DNA of 64,000 nt, from NCBI GenBank assembly GCA_019751875.1, contig JAIEMV010000018.1, positions 1-64,000 on the forward strand, given 5' to 3'. This document shows, one piece after another, positions 49,886 to 58,404 of this stretch (position 1 is the first letter of the stretch; each line of letters starts with the position of its first letter). Under the pieces are notes generated by a model. The model did not search any database and was not told where the DNA came from. It saw only the letters and a list, made by a program, of their open reading frames with translations. The DNA is from Hyphomicrobium sp. Lineage in GTDB: Bacteria > Pseudomonadota > Alphaproteobacteria > Rhizobiales > Hyphomicrobiaceae. The position numbers and the translations under genes are program-made.

Positions 49886-51184
49886 CTAAAACTGTATTCG
49901 GGCCCCGCTGACGACCATGTCGAAATCGTCAAGTTCGTTGGTTCCCGCTGGTGCGCCGGTCAATCCGGTCACATCGCCCGTGGAGTGCCTGTATACAGTG
50001 TAGAAGTCGAGGGCAGCATTATCGATCTTCTGAACGACGCCGAGAGCATAGAACTGAAGATCGCTTGACAGAGCCCGCCGCGAGACGCCGACGTCATCTT
50101 GCCGGTATTCGCCGAAGAAAGTTGTTTTACCGAGCGCAGTCAGCTTCGTTTCAATACCTGATTGAATATTCCAGGTCGAACTCGTGTCGTCCACACCGGC
50201 GGGGGCTCCGGTTAGGTTGACCGTTTGCTGCCCGTAACCTCCATGCAGGAAAAGGCCAGTCGGTGTGTGCACAATCGTTCCGCCCACGCTCCACCATTCG
50301 CAACCGTCCTCGGCGCTGAACTGCACTCGATTGCATTGCGCGGTCGAAGAGGACGCAGCTACCTCTTCGTAGCTCATCCCGAAGCCCACCGCTGCAGCAA
50401 GGTCGAAATCGCCCAGCTTCTTGTTTCTATACCGGAGCGCGGCGTCCCATACACCGCCTTCACCCCAGGCGGTTGATCCCGTGAATCCCATGATTTCTGG
50501 AGTATCGTAACGAACAACGTTACGTCGACCATTTTGGCCCGGTGTGAAGTTATTGAACCCGCCCATAATGTCCGTCCATCGGGTCGTACCGACGAAGTTT
50601 CCATCAATACGCAGTTGGAACGCACCCAGCGCGACGGCATCGCCTTCGTCATCTTCGTAGTTGCGCGTGGCCGTAATGTCCGTGTCATCCATCAGGTGAT
50701 AGGTGGCCATGCCATTCAGGCCCACCGCAAGTTTACCCCACGTCTTGGTCTTGACGTACCAGTGAGAGTGACGGACCGAAATGGCGTTACTGCGGGCGCT
50801 CGCGGGGCCGGCCTGTGAAAAACCGGATGATGGATCGCCATTTACGCCAAGTTCGAGCCGGTACCCGGCAGAGAAGTCGTCTGTGATTTTGGCTTCGCCC
50901 ACGAATTGGACGCGCGACTGCTCCATGCTGTTGGTGCCGACGTAAACGTTTCTCTCTACGCCATCGTCCCAAAAGAACACCGCTTCGTTAACCCAGCCCG
51001 AGACAGTCAGCGTCACTTTTCGGTTGCCTTTGCGCGCCGTCGTGGCTTCGAGATCGGCGATACGTTCTTCGAGATCCGCACAGCAGTCTCCACCCAGGTC
51101 GGCGGCGGCACCTAGCGTCGCGCCGAAACTCACGCCTGCGAGCAAGGCGAGGATGGCCGTTCCCGACTGCAAACCACTCATCAT
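49886..51184 (-). CDS. Alphaproteobacterial outer-membrane porin
   Basis: 432 residues from ATG 51184 (AAGGGG upstream; the frame reaches 51304 but without a good start). A signal peptide ends near GAAADLGG. A short coiled coil with paired cysteines (DCCADLEERIADLEATTARK) is typical of Rhizobiales porins. The rest is alternating beta strands with short turns, such as VTLTVSGWVNEAVFFWDDGV and YRLELGVNGD, ending in Phe (SGARIQF), the outer-membrane insertion signal. It forms a trimeric general diffusion pore. Confidence 0.87.
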   Translation of the reverse strand: MMSGLQSGTAILALLAGVSFGATLGAAADLGGDCCADLEERIADLEATTARKGNRKVTLTVSGWVNEAVFFWDDGVERNVYVGTNSMEQSRVQFVGEAKITDDFSAGYRLELGVNGDPSSGFSQAGPASARSNAISVRHSHWYVKTKTWGKLAVGLNGMATYHLMDDTDITATRNYEDDEGDAVALGAFQLRIDGNFVGTTRWTDIMGGFNNFTPGQNGRRNVVRYDTPEIMGFTGSTAWGEGGVWDAALRYRNKKLGDFDLAAAVGFGMSYEEVAASSSTAQCNRVQFSAEDGCEWWSVGGTIVHTPTGLFLHGGYGQQTVNLTGAPAGVDDTSSTWNIQSGIETKLTALGKTTFFGEYRQDDVGVSRRALSSDLQFYALGVVQKIDNAALDFYTVYRHSTGDVTGLTGAPAGTNELDDFDMVVSGARIQF

Positions 51185-51356
51185 ACTAAGTCCCCTTGAG
51201 GCTCGGTCTGCGAGAGCAGGACCCTTAATGCTGCGCCCACCCGGTTGCCGTCCGATCAGCCCCCGCTGACACGCTCCGGTGGGTGCATCCCCTCGTAAAC
51301 CCAATCGTTGAACGCCGTAAATGACCTTAGGTGATTTTACTGTATTACGAATATGT

Positions 51357-51378
51357 TTAGTTGCTCAATTGCAACTAA
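51357..51378. promoter_or_regulatory. Perfect inverted repeat upstream of the porin and FAD hydroxylase genes
   Basis: TTAGTTGC and GCAACTAA, eight bases each with a six-base centre (TCAATT), in an AT-rich divergent intergenic region. Such a symmetrical site fits a dimeric repressor operator. No regulator can be named. Confidence 0.35.
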
Positions 51379-51571
51379 CTCGTTGAATTGTCACAGGTAT
51401 ATGATAGATTTATGAAAGTCTCTCCGGTTGATCCGCATCGATTGATCATTTTCAGAATCAATTCTGACAACCGCATCAGCGACTGATCACACCCGTATCA
51501 GGATCGTCTGGCGATCGAACAGTGGCCCGGCTACTGTCAACCTTTAGACACATGCAGGATGACCTGATTCC

Positions 51572-52834
51572 ATGAGGACTGCCTCTGCAGGAGAAGAGTC
51601 GGTGATCGTCGTCGGAGGCGGGCCCGCTGGCCTTGCTTGCGCTCTGGCTCTCGCCGCCGCAGATGTTCCCGTGATGCTGGCCGCCGGGCCGCATCGCCCG
51701 GGGGGGTTCGATCGCGATCGGCGGACCGCCGGCCTCTTCGCGGGATCGATAGAACTCTTGCGAAATCTCGGCGTCTGGGACGGCCTGAAGGACGCCTGTG
51801 AGCCGCTAAAAACGATCCGATTGATCGACGATACCGGCCGGTTGTTTCGTGCACCCGAAGTGAAATTCCATGCTCGTGACGCCGGGCTCGAGGCGTTCGG
51901 CTTCAATGTTCCCAATGATGCCCTTGTCGACGCCCTCTCGGCTCGGGTCGCCGCGACGACAGGCATCACCGTTGTCCCCACCGCCGGCGCACGGGCGGTC
52001 CGGATCGGACCGGGCCAAGCAACAATCGTCCTTGGCGAGGGGCCTGAACTCAGCGCGCGTCTCGTTGTTGCCGCCGATGGGCGCAAGTCCCCCACTCGGG
52101 ACGCCGCCGGAATAACGGTCAAGACGTGGAGCTATCCGCAAACCGCCGTGGTGACCTGGTTCTCTCATCAGCGTCCGCACGACGGCATCTCAACGGAGTT
52201 CCATCGCGCGGTGGGACCGTTCACGACGGTGCCGATGCCGGGACGCTATTCGTCACTGGTGTGGGTAGAGGATCCGGCGGAGGCTGAGCGGCTGATGACT
52301 CTCTCGGAGACGGAATTCCGGCGCGCCATCGAGGTGCGGCTTGGGGGTCTTCTGGGAACAGTTGGCGAAATCGGTCCGCGGGCATCATTTCCCTTGAGCG
52401 GACTGACGCCGGACGTATTCGGGCGTAATCGGGTCGCACTCGTCGGTGAGTCAGGACACGTTATTCCGCCGATCGGTGCGCAGGGTCTGAACCTCGGATT
52501 GCGCGATGCTGCCACACTTGCTGATTGTGTCAGTGACGCTGTCTCTGCGGGCCACGATCCTGGCGGTTCGGAAGTCCTAAACCGCTACAGCGCATTGCGC
52601 GCTCCTGACGTCAACGGGCGAATCATGGCTATCGATCTTCTGAACCGCACACTGCTGTCGCCCTATCTCACCGTGCATCTGATACGCGGCTTTGGGTTGC
52701 ATGTGCTGAATAATGTCGATGCGTTGCGCCGTCTTGTCGTAAAGGAAGGTGTGCAGCCGACAGCCTACATTCCGACGCTCATGCGCAGTGGCGGAACGGC
52801 GCCTGCGACCGCCGGCGTGTTGGCTCCCGCTTGA
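51572..52834 (+). CDS. FAD-dependent hydroxylase, UbiH/UbiF/Coq6-like
   Basis: 420 residues. VIVVGGGPAGLACALALAAA is the ADP-binding GxGxxG start, RLVVAADGRKSPTRDAAGI the DG motif, and NRVALVGESGHVIPPIGAQG followed by LNLGLRDAATLAD the second FAD motif that defines ubiquinone-ring hydroxylases. It probably hydroxylates a ubiquinone precursor with O2 and NAD(P)H at the membrane. The canonical GD motif reads GESGHVIPP here, with Ser-Gly replacing the usual Asp-Ala, a mild deviation. No ubi partner genes are adjacent, so another aromatic substrate is possible. Confidence 0.8.
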   Translation: MRTASAGEESVIVVGGGPAGLACALALAAADVPVMLAAGPHRPGGFDRDRRTAGLFAGSIELLRNLGVWDGLKDACEPLKTIRLIDDTGRLFRAPEVKFHARDAGLEAFGFNVPNDALVDALSARVAATTGITVVPTAGARAVRIGPGQATIVLGEGPELSARLVVAADGRKSPTRDAAGITVKTWSYPQTAVVTWFSHQRPHDGISTEFHRAVGPFTTVPMPGRYSSLVWVEDPAEAERLMTLSETEFRRAIEVRLGGLLGTVGEIGPRASFPLSGLTPDVFGRNRVALVGESGHVIPPIGAQGLNLGLRDAATLADCVSDAVSAGHDPGGSEVLNRYSALRAPDVNGRIMAIDLLNRTLLSPYLTVHLIRGFGLHVLNNVDALRRLVVKEGVQPTAYIPTLMRSGGTAPATAGVLAPA

Positions 52835-52865
52835 CGGATGACGAGAGCCCGCACATGAGCCTCGC

Positions 52866-53786
52866 ATGACCGCTGAACCATCGCCCCTGCGCGATCTGCA
52901 ATTCCGTCTCGAACACTTGGCGCTGCGTCTCATCACGGGGCCGTTCCGCGTGCTTCCGCTCGATACTGCTGCGCAATTTTCGGCCTGGTGGTGGCGGCGG
53001 CTCGCTCCGATCTTCAGTCCCAAGCGGCATCAGCGGGCACTGGACAATCTCAAAATAGCATTCCCGGAAAAGACCGAGGCGGAGCGGCTCGAGATCTGCC
53101 TGGCGCACTGGGAAAACCTGGGTCGGATCATGGTCGAGACGATCCAGATCGATAAGCTCATTGCTGACCGCAGCCGCATTGCGATTTCACCCGAACACGT
53201 TTTCCGCCGTTACAAAGACAAGCTCGGCCCAGCCATCGGCGTTTCGCTGCACATGGGGAACTGGGAACTCGCGATCTGGCCGTTCGTCGTCGCCAACGCC
53301 AACCCGGCCGCCGTCTATCGATCGGTGAACAACCCGTACGTGGATCGATATCTGCGCTACCTTCGGCGCGACCTTTATCCGGGTGGATTGTTTGGGCGGG
53401 GCCGCGTGGAGGGTGACCACGGCGATGACCAGAAGACAGCGCGTATCCTAAATGATTTTGTGCGCAGAGGTGGGCGCTTGGGTCTCGTGTGCGATCTTTT
53501 CGATCGCACAGGGGTGGCCGTACCATTTTTCGGGAAGCCCGCGCAGACGCAGGCGATCGGCGCCATGGTCGCGCGCCGGGTTGGTAGCCGCATGTGGATG
53601 TCATGCTGCCGCCGCGTGGGCAACGAAAGCCGCTTTGTGGTCGAGATTAAAGAACTGCGTGTGCCCCGCACCGCGAATCCTGCGGACGACATTCGCACCA
53701 TCATGACCGAAATGCAGCGTCAGTTCGAAGCTTGGGTGCGGGAGACGCCGGAGCAGTGGATGTGGTCGAATCGGCGCTGGAGCTGA
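52866..53786 (+). CDS. LpxL/HtrB-like lauroyl acyltransferase family protein
   Basis: 306 residues. The block GVSLHMGNWELAIWPF contains the HX4E catalytic motif of lipid A secondary acyltransferases, and RRGGRLGLVCDLFDR precedes VAVPFFGKPAQTQAIGAMVA as in the family. It probably adds an acyl chain to lipid A or a related glycolipid at the inner-membrane cytoplasmic face. No clear N-terminal membrane helix is seen before FSAWWWRRLAP. It starts 32 bases after the FAD hydroxylase gene and converges on the GH3 gene two bases beyond its stop. Confidence 0.83.
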   Translation: MTAEPSPLRDLQFRLEHLALRLITGPFRVLPLDTAAQFSAWWWRRLAPIFSPKRHQRALDNLKIAFPEKTEAERLEICLAHWENLGRIMVETIQIDKLIADRSRIAISPEHVFRRYKDKLGPAIGVSLHMGNWELAIWPFVVANANPAAVYRSVNNPYVDRYLRYLRRDLYPGGLFGRGRVEGDHGDDQKTARILNDFVRRGGRLGLVCDLFDRTGVAVPFFGKPAQTQAIGAMVARRVGSRMWMSCCRRVGNESRFVVEIKELRVPRTANPADDIRTIMTEMQRQFEAWVRETPEQWMWSNRRWS

Positions 53787-53788
53787 CG

Positions 53789-55162
53789 TTACGGACCTGC
53801 GGTTTTGGCGGCGGATCCGGCGGGACCTGCGGGGTGTCCGACAGGCGACGACGGTTTTTTCTCCGGCAACGGGATCGGCGCGTGCGCGGCGGGCACATGT
53901 GTCAGGCGCCGGTGGCTCGCCGCGCTGATCCCTTTATCGAAAACACCTGTCTTGTTGGCCTCGATCAGCGCCGACAGCACGGTATTGAAATGCTTGTCGC
54001 TGAACGACACGAGAATGAGGTCAGCGCCGGCTTTGAGCGCAGCAACAGCTGCTCCGCCAACGCCAGCTCCAGATCGCGTAACGGCGCCCATCGAAAGATC
54101 ATCTGTAATGAGCAGACCTTCGTGTTTCCATTCGGTGCGGATCAAACCGTCGATCACAGACGTGGAGAACGACGCCGGCTTCTCAGCGTCGAGTTCGCGC
54201 AGACGCACATGGGCCAGCATGGTGACCACGTGCGGTTTGCCCATAAGTTCACGGAACGGCACCCAGTCGGCGCCTTGCAGTTCCATGACAGGGGTCTTGA
54301 TGTCTCCGGTGTGACGATGGGTGTCGAGTGTAACGCGACCAAGCCCGGGAAAGTGTTTGATGGTGCAGTAGATGCCTGTCTCAGCCAGCGTGTCGCAATA
54401 CCAGCCTGCCGCCTCACTGACCGCGCGCGGATCGGCGGAGAGCGCACGATAACGAAGCTGTGTTTCGCCGTCGCTGCGCCTCTTCGGATCTATCTTCAGA
54501 TCCACAACGGGCGAAAAATTCAGATTAACGCCGATGCGTTGAAGTTCGCTCGCTTGTTTGCGGGCGTAGGCAACGACCGCCGACTTCGGATCTTCACCGG
54601 GCTTCACCGCAGCGAGAACGCGAGCCAAACTCGGCTGCCGCGCGAGAGGCGGCGAGAGGCGGGAAACAGCGCCGCCCTCCTGATCGGCTGCGATGATGAG
54701 CGGCGGCAGGCCCTGACGGGCACGAAGTGCCTGAAGCGCATCGATCTCGGATCGGATATCAGCGACCGAGCGGCGGCGGACATTGTGGTCGGTGATGAAG
54801 ATGCCGGCAATCGCCTTCTTCTCGACAAGTGCCCTCATCGTAGCGGGGCTGTGATAGCCGATGACGATATGACGGCCGATCCGTTCGAGCGTAGCCGGAT
54901 CGGAGGCAAGGATTTCGTCGCGGGTCATGACCTTGACCGGGCGCATCGGGAAAGCAGATGCTGCACCGGCGGGCTTCGAGGTTTTGCGCGCCAGCTTCTC
55001 GCTGGCCTTGGACACGAGTTCGCCGCCCGCCGCCCGATTTAGCGATGGAGCCTCGGCAGAGGCGTTTCCGGCATCCGCCAACAACACCGCAAAGAGACCT
55101 GCGACCGCCGCGCCGGGCCGGAGCGCAAATTGCCTGCGCTGGAATGTCTCAGCGTCTGCCAC
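53789..55162 (-). CDS. Secreted glycoside hydrolase family 3 (NagZ-type beta-N-acetylhexosaminidase)
   Basis: 457 residues. The N-terminus (AAVAGLFAVLLADAGNASAE) looks like a signal peptide. GH3 motifs follow in order: LPPLIIAADQEGG, VNLNFSPVVDL, CTIKHFPGLGRVTLDTHRHT and LLITDDLSMGAV, whose aspartate is the nucleophile. The usual NagZ is cytoplasmic and about 340 residues; this one is longer, exported and ends in a Pro/Ala/Lys tail. Action on peptidoglycan or chitin-like GlcNAc in the periplasm is likely. A long open frame on the opposite strand is a shadow. Confidence 0.85.
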   Translation of the reverse strand: MADAETFQRRQFALRPGAAVAGLFAVLLADAGNASAEAPSLNRAAGGELVSKASEKLARKTSKPAGAASAFPMRPVKVMTRDEILASDPATLERIGRHIVIGYHSPATMRALVEKKAIAGIFITDHNVRRRSVADIRSEIDALQALRARQGLPPLIIAADQEGGAVSRLSPPLARQPSLARVLAAVKPGEDPKSAVVAYARKQASELQRIGVNLNFSPVVDLKIDPKRRSDGETQLRYRALSADPRAVSEAAGWYCDTLAETGIYCTIKHFPGLGRVTLDTHRHTGDIKTPVMELQGADWVPFRELMGKPHVVTMLAHVRLRELDAEKPASFSTSVIDGLIRTEWKHEGLLITDDLSMGAVTRSGAGVGGAAVAALKAGADLILVSFSDKHFNTVLSALIEANKTGVFDKGISAASHRRLTHVPAAHAPIPLPEKKPSSPVGHPAGPAGSAAKTAGP

Positions 55163-55357
55163 GCGACCTCGTCTCTACGCTCCAAAGCCCACCGAAATGT
55201 CCATCGCCGGCAAGTTAGCCGACTCGCTGTAACCGTGCCGCAGGCGTCAGCCGCACCAACCGTGGTCCCCGGATTGACACTCGACGGCCGCAGCCTAATG
55301 TGCGCCGCAATCACCCATCCCCGCCATTGAAACGTTCTTCAGAGGTCCTCTATCGCC

Positions 55358-56410
55358 ATGAGCGTTACGCGCACGCCCGCCAAGCATTTTGCACCGCTCG
55401 CCATCGGCGCACCCGAGCCATACCGCTCTCTGCCCGTGCGCATAGAGCGAATGATCCATTTCATTCCGCCGCACAATGACAAGATACGCGCCAAGTTGAA
55501 GGAGACCATTAAACAGGTCGATGTCGTCCTGGGCAACCTCGAGGACGCCATTGCTGTCGGCGAGAAGGAACAGGCACGGGCCGGGTTCATATCCATGGCC
55601 AATGACTTCGACTTCGGACAGACGGGGCTTTGGACCCGCATCAACTGCCTCAACTCACCGTGGATGCTGGACGACGTCACCGAAATCGTGAAGCACGCCG
55701 GCAACAAAGTCGATGTGATCATGCTGCCGAAGGTCGAAGGGCCCTGGGACATCCATTACCTCGACCAGTTGCTTGCTCAGCTCGAGGCGAGGCACAAGGT
55801 TACTCGGCCGATCCTCATTCACGCCATTCTCGAAACGGCCGAGGGTGTGAAGAATGTCGAGGCCATTGCGGCCGCTTCGCCGCGCATGCACGGAATGAGC
55901 TTGGGTCCGGCGGACCTTGCCGCCTCACGCGGCATGAAAACGACTCGCGTCGGTGGGGGGCACCCTGACTATGGGGTGTTGGCCGATCCGGCGAAAGACG
56001 GTGGTCCGCGTGCGCACTATCAGCAAGATCTGTGGCACTACACCGTCGGCAAGATGGTGGATGCCTGTCTCTCTTACGGGTTGAAGCCGTTTTACGGTCC
56101 GTTCGGCGATTTCGCGGACGGCGCGGCATGCGAAGCTCAGTTCCGCAACGCGTTCCTGCAGGGCTGCCTCGGGGCCTGGTCATTGCATCCCTCACAAATT
56201 GAGATCGCTAAGCGCGTCTTCTCTCCAGACCCTAAGGAAGTGGCGTTTGCCGCCAAGATTCTCGAGGCTATGCCGGACGGTACCGGCGCCGTCATGATCG
56301 ACGGCAAAATGCAGGATGACGCCACTTGGAAGCAGGCCAAGGTGATTGTTGATCTCGCGCGGCTCGTGGCCTCGAAAGACCCGGATCGAGCCGCTGCGTA
56401 TGGTTTTTAA
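55358..56410 (+). CDS. CoA-ester lyase, HpcH/HpaI (malyl-CoA/citrate lyase) family
   Basis: 350 residues. A TIM-barrel class II aldolase-like protein: [20 protein letters not shown] is the acidic metal-binding block, [11 protein letters not shown] supplies the arginine, [12 protein letters not shown] the lysine and glutamate block, [19 protein letters not shown] the effector loop and [12 protein letters not shown] the end of the active site. It cleaves or forms a beta-hydroxyacyl-CoA such as malyl-CoA with acetyl-CoA or glyoxylate. The exact substrate is not readable. The hspQ start overlaps its stop by one base (TAATG). Confidence 0.85.
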   Translation: MSVTRTPAKHFAPLAIGAPEPYRSLPVRIERMIHFIPPHNDKIRAKLKETIKQVDVVLGNLEDAIAVGEKEQARAGFISMANDFDFGQTGLWTRINCLNSPWMLDDVTEIVKHAGNKVDVIMLPKVEGPWDIHYLDQLLAQLEARHKVTRPILIHAILETAEGVKNVEAIAAASPRMHGMSLGPADLAASRGMKTTRVGGGHPDYGVLADPAKDGGPRAHYQQDLWHYTVGKMVDACLSYGLKPFYGPFGDFADGAACEAQFRNAFLQGCLGAWSLHPSQIEIAKRVFSPDPKEVAFAAKILEAMPDGTGAVMIDGKMQDDATWKQAKVIVDLARLVASKDPDRAAAYGF

Positions 56411-57093
56411 TGTCTCGTAAGCGCACTGTGAAGGATAAGGCTCGCCGTCGCTTGACACCCGCCTCGCGGGTGGCGCCTAATCCCGCGATGAGTGATAAAC
56501 GCCGATCCGAAACCAAAAACAAACCTGGCAAGAAGGCAGCTAAACCGACGTCTGGCGGGGCAAAGGCTTCGAAGCCTAAATTGGCAGCGGCTGCCAAATT
56601 CAGGCCCCGTCTAAAGTCCAAGGTGGCGGCTGCAAAGGCCAGTGCCGCCAAAACGGCTTCGCCGCCCGCGACATCGCGCAAGGCCAAGCAGCCAGCTATG
56701 CGAGCGGAGGCGCCTGTCGCCAGGCCGCGCCTCCGCCGTAGGGCTGTCGGCAATCGATCTTCGACCGTATCATCAGCGCGGTTTGCTGTTGGCGACGTGG
56801 TTCGGCACCGATTTTATCCGTTTCGCGGTGTCGTGTTCGACATCGATCCGGTGTTCGCCAATACGGAAGAATGGTGGTTGTCGATCCCGGAACAGATGCG
56901 GCCAAAGAAGAACCAGCCGTTCTACCACTTGCTCGCGGAGAACGCGGAGACCGAGTACATCGCGTACGTCTCCGAGCAGAACCTGATGCCCGATACGACG
57001 GGCGTACCTGTGCGGCATCCGCAGATTTCGGATTATTTTGTTGAAGACGAGGACGGGCGCTACCGTGCGGTCTTCATGTCCATGCTGAACTAG
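56410..57093 (+). CDS. hspQ: HspQ (hemimethylated-DNA-binding/YccV-like) with a histone-like basic N-terminal extension
   Basis: Residues of about 120-227 are the YccV/HspQ domain: SARFAVGDVVRHRFYPFRGV, VFDIDPVFANTEEWW, QPFYHLLAENAETEYIAYVS and HPQISDYF. In gammaproteobacteria HspQ is a Lon adaptor and binds DNA. The first 118 residues are Lys/Ala/Pro/Arg-rich (TPASRVAPNPAM, KKAAKPTSGGAKASKP) and resemble H1-type tails. If the start were internal (for example ATG 56701) the protein would be of normal length. TAATG overlap with the lyase gene favours the long form. The tail is lineage-specific or unusual. Confidence 0.82.
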   Translation: MSRKRTVKDKARRRLTPASRVAPNPAMSDKRRSETKNKPGKKAAKPTSGGAKASKPKLAAAAKFRPRLKSKVAAAKASAAKTASPPATSRKAKQPAMRAEAPVARPRLRRRAVGNRSSTVSSARFAVGDVVRHRFYPFRGVVFDIDPVFANTEEWWLSIPEQMRPKKNQPFYHLLAENAETEYIAYVSEQNLMPDTTGVPVRHPQISDYFVEDEDGRYRAVFMSMLN

Positions 57094-57140
57094 ACCGTTC
57101 TCATGCAGCGGGCGCGGCCGCGCCAGCGCTTCGAAACGAC

Positions 57141-57172
57141 AAAGCCGCCCGGTGCGACCACCGGGCGGCTTT
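57141..57172. terminator. Strong bidirectional terminator
   Basis: AAAGCCGCCCGGTG and CACCGGGCGGCTTT form a perfect 14-base stem around CGAC, with T residues on both strands, between the convergent hspQ and ialB genes. Confidence 0.9.
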
Positions 57173-57193
57173 CGTTCCGCCTCTCGCGAGAGC

Positions 57194-58033
57194 TTACTTC
57201 TTTTCGGCGGGCTTAGCCGGAGCCGAACCGGTCGTCGTCGGGGGTGCGCCCGGGCCATCGGTCGGAAGGTTCTTCAGCTGGTCGGCTTTGAATTTATCGA
57301 TCGCGGCCTTTTGGCGATCGCGGATCTGCGCCATCAGCTGGCCGCGGGCCTTCTTGTATTCGGCGTTATCGATCGGCTTGCCAGCGAATGCTTCGGTGAA
57401 GCCGTCCAACGGAACGGGGAAACCGATCGGCTGCGCAGCCGCGTTCATGGCGACGACCATCAGTCCGCCACCCGCCTTCATCTGATCCACGATGGCGGCA
57501 TCAGCTTCGATTTCAGCCGTGCAACCCGATGCGTGGCAGAGTGAGTATTTCAAGTCGACCGGCTTCAGCTCCTTGTCGTCCACTTTTTCGTTTTTCGCGA
57601 TCTTAGCCCACTGATCTTTGGTGTAGACCGCGGCGCGCAAACCCGGGGGCAACGCCATACCAAGCGGCACCATGATCATGAGGTGCTTCTTGTCCTGGCC
57701 TTGGACTTCACGGATGGCGGCGGAGACAAGCACCATGCCTGAGTTGCCGTCGAGCCGCTCGTGATGGGTCAGGCAGATTTCCTTTTCGTCCTTGACCTCT
57801 TTGCCGTCGGCATCCTTCTTCACCAGCGGCGTCTTCTCGCACAGTTTCACCCAAGCGCTCTTGTTCGCGGCGGGGGCTGCACTCGCGGCAGGGGCGGCGG
57901 CACCAGCAGCGGGCTTGGCAGGCGCGGCGGCCGGCGCCGGCTTATCCTGCGCGAGGGCGGATGTGCTCGCGATAGCCAGAGCAGCGGCGAGCGCGCTTAA
58001 GGCGGACAAACCAAACTTTTCCGTGTGTGCCAT
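57194..58033 (-). CDS. Invasion-associated locus B (IalB) family secreted protein
   Basis: 279 residues. A signal peptide (ASTSALAQ) and an Ala/Pro linker precede an IalB domain: WVKLCEKTPLVKKDADGKE, CLTHHERLDGNSGMVLVSAA, KKHLMIMVPLGMALPPGLRA and CHASGCTAEIEADAAIVDQM. The cysteine pairs are in their expected places. IalB proteins sit in the periplasm or outer membrane; in Bartonella they support red-cell invasion, while in free-living relatives the role is unknown. The C-terminus is Lys/Pro-rich. Divergent from the solute-binding protein gene. Confidence 0.88.
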   Translation of the reverse strand: MAHTEKFGLSALSALAAALAIASTSALAQDKPAPAAAPAKPAAGAAAPAASAAPAANKSAWVKLCEKTPLVKKDADGKEVKDEKEICLTHHERLDGNSGMVLVSAAIREVQGQDKKHLMIMVPLGMALPPGLRAAVYTKDQWAKIAKNEKVDDKELKPVDLKYSLCHASGCTAEIEADAAIVDQMKAGGGLMVVAMNAAAQPIGFPVPLDGFTEAFAGKPIDNAEYKKARGQLMAQIRDRQKAAIDKFKADQLKNLPTDGPGAPPTTTGSAPAKPAEKK

Positions 58034-58404
58034 GGATAATTCGACCTTTCTCTCTGGGCCGGCTGACCGGCTCCAACCCTCTATGGCGCGCGTTCTTCAG
58101 GGTCGTCGGTACACTGGTCCGACCGACGTTTCGTCGAGCTTGCACACCCTCCAGCGCCCTTGCGCCAGCCGACGGGCAGTAAGGCTCGGATTGCGGCAAT
58201 CCCGTGGCCGGGCAAACCGGCTCCGACTCGTGCACAGCGGTAACGTGTGGCACGTTGCAAACTGGCCACGGATCGGTCGCGTTTGTGTCCTACTCTAGTC
58301 AATGGCGAAAGGGCTAACCACATGCCAGCATTATGACAACAGGCGCTTTTCTTGACGTCGGCCAGCGGTCATTCGCGGCCGCCACTCGCAAATCCATAGA
58401 TCAA

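Noticed and set aside
53732-55042. A 436-codon plus-strand open frame opposite the GH3 gene
   Set aside because: No family resemblance, and the minus strand carries ordered GH3 motifs. It is a GC-rich shadow.
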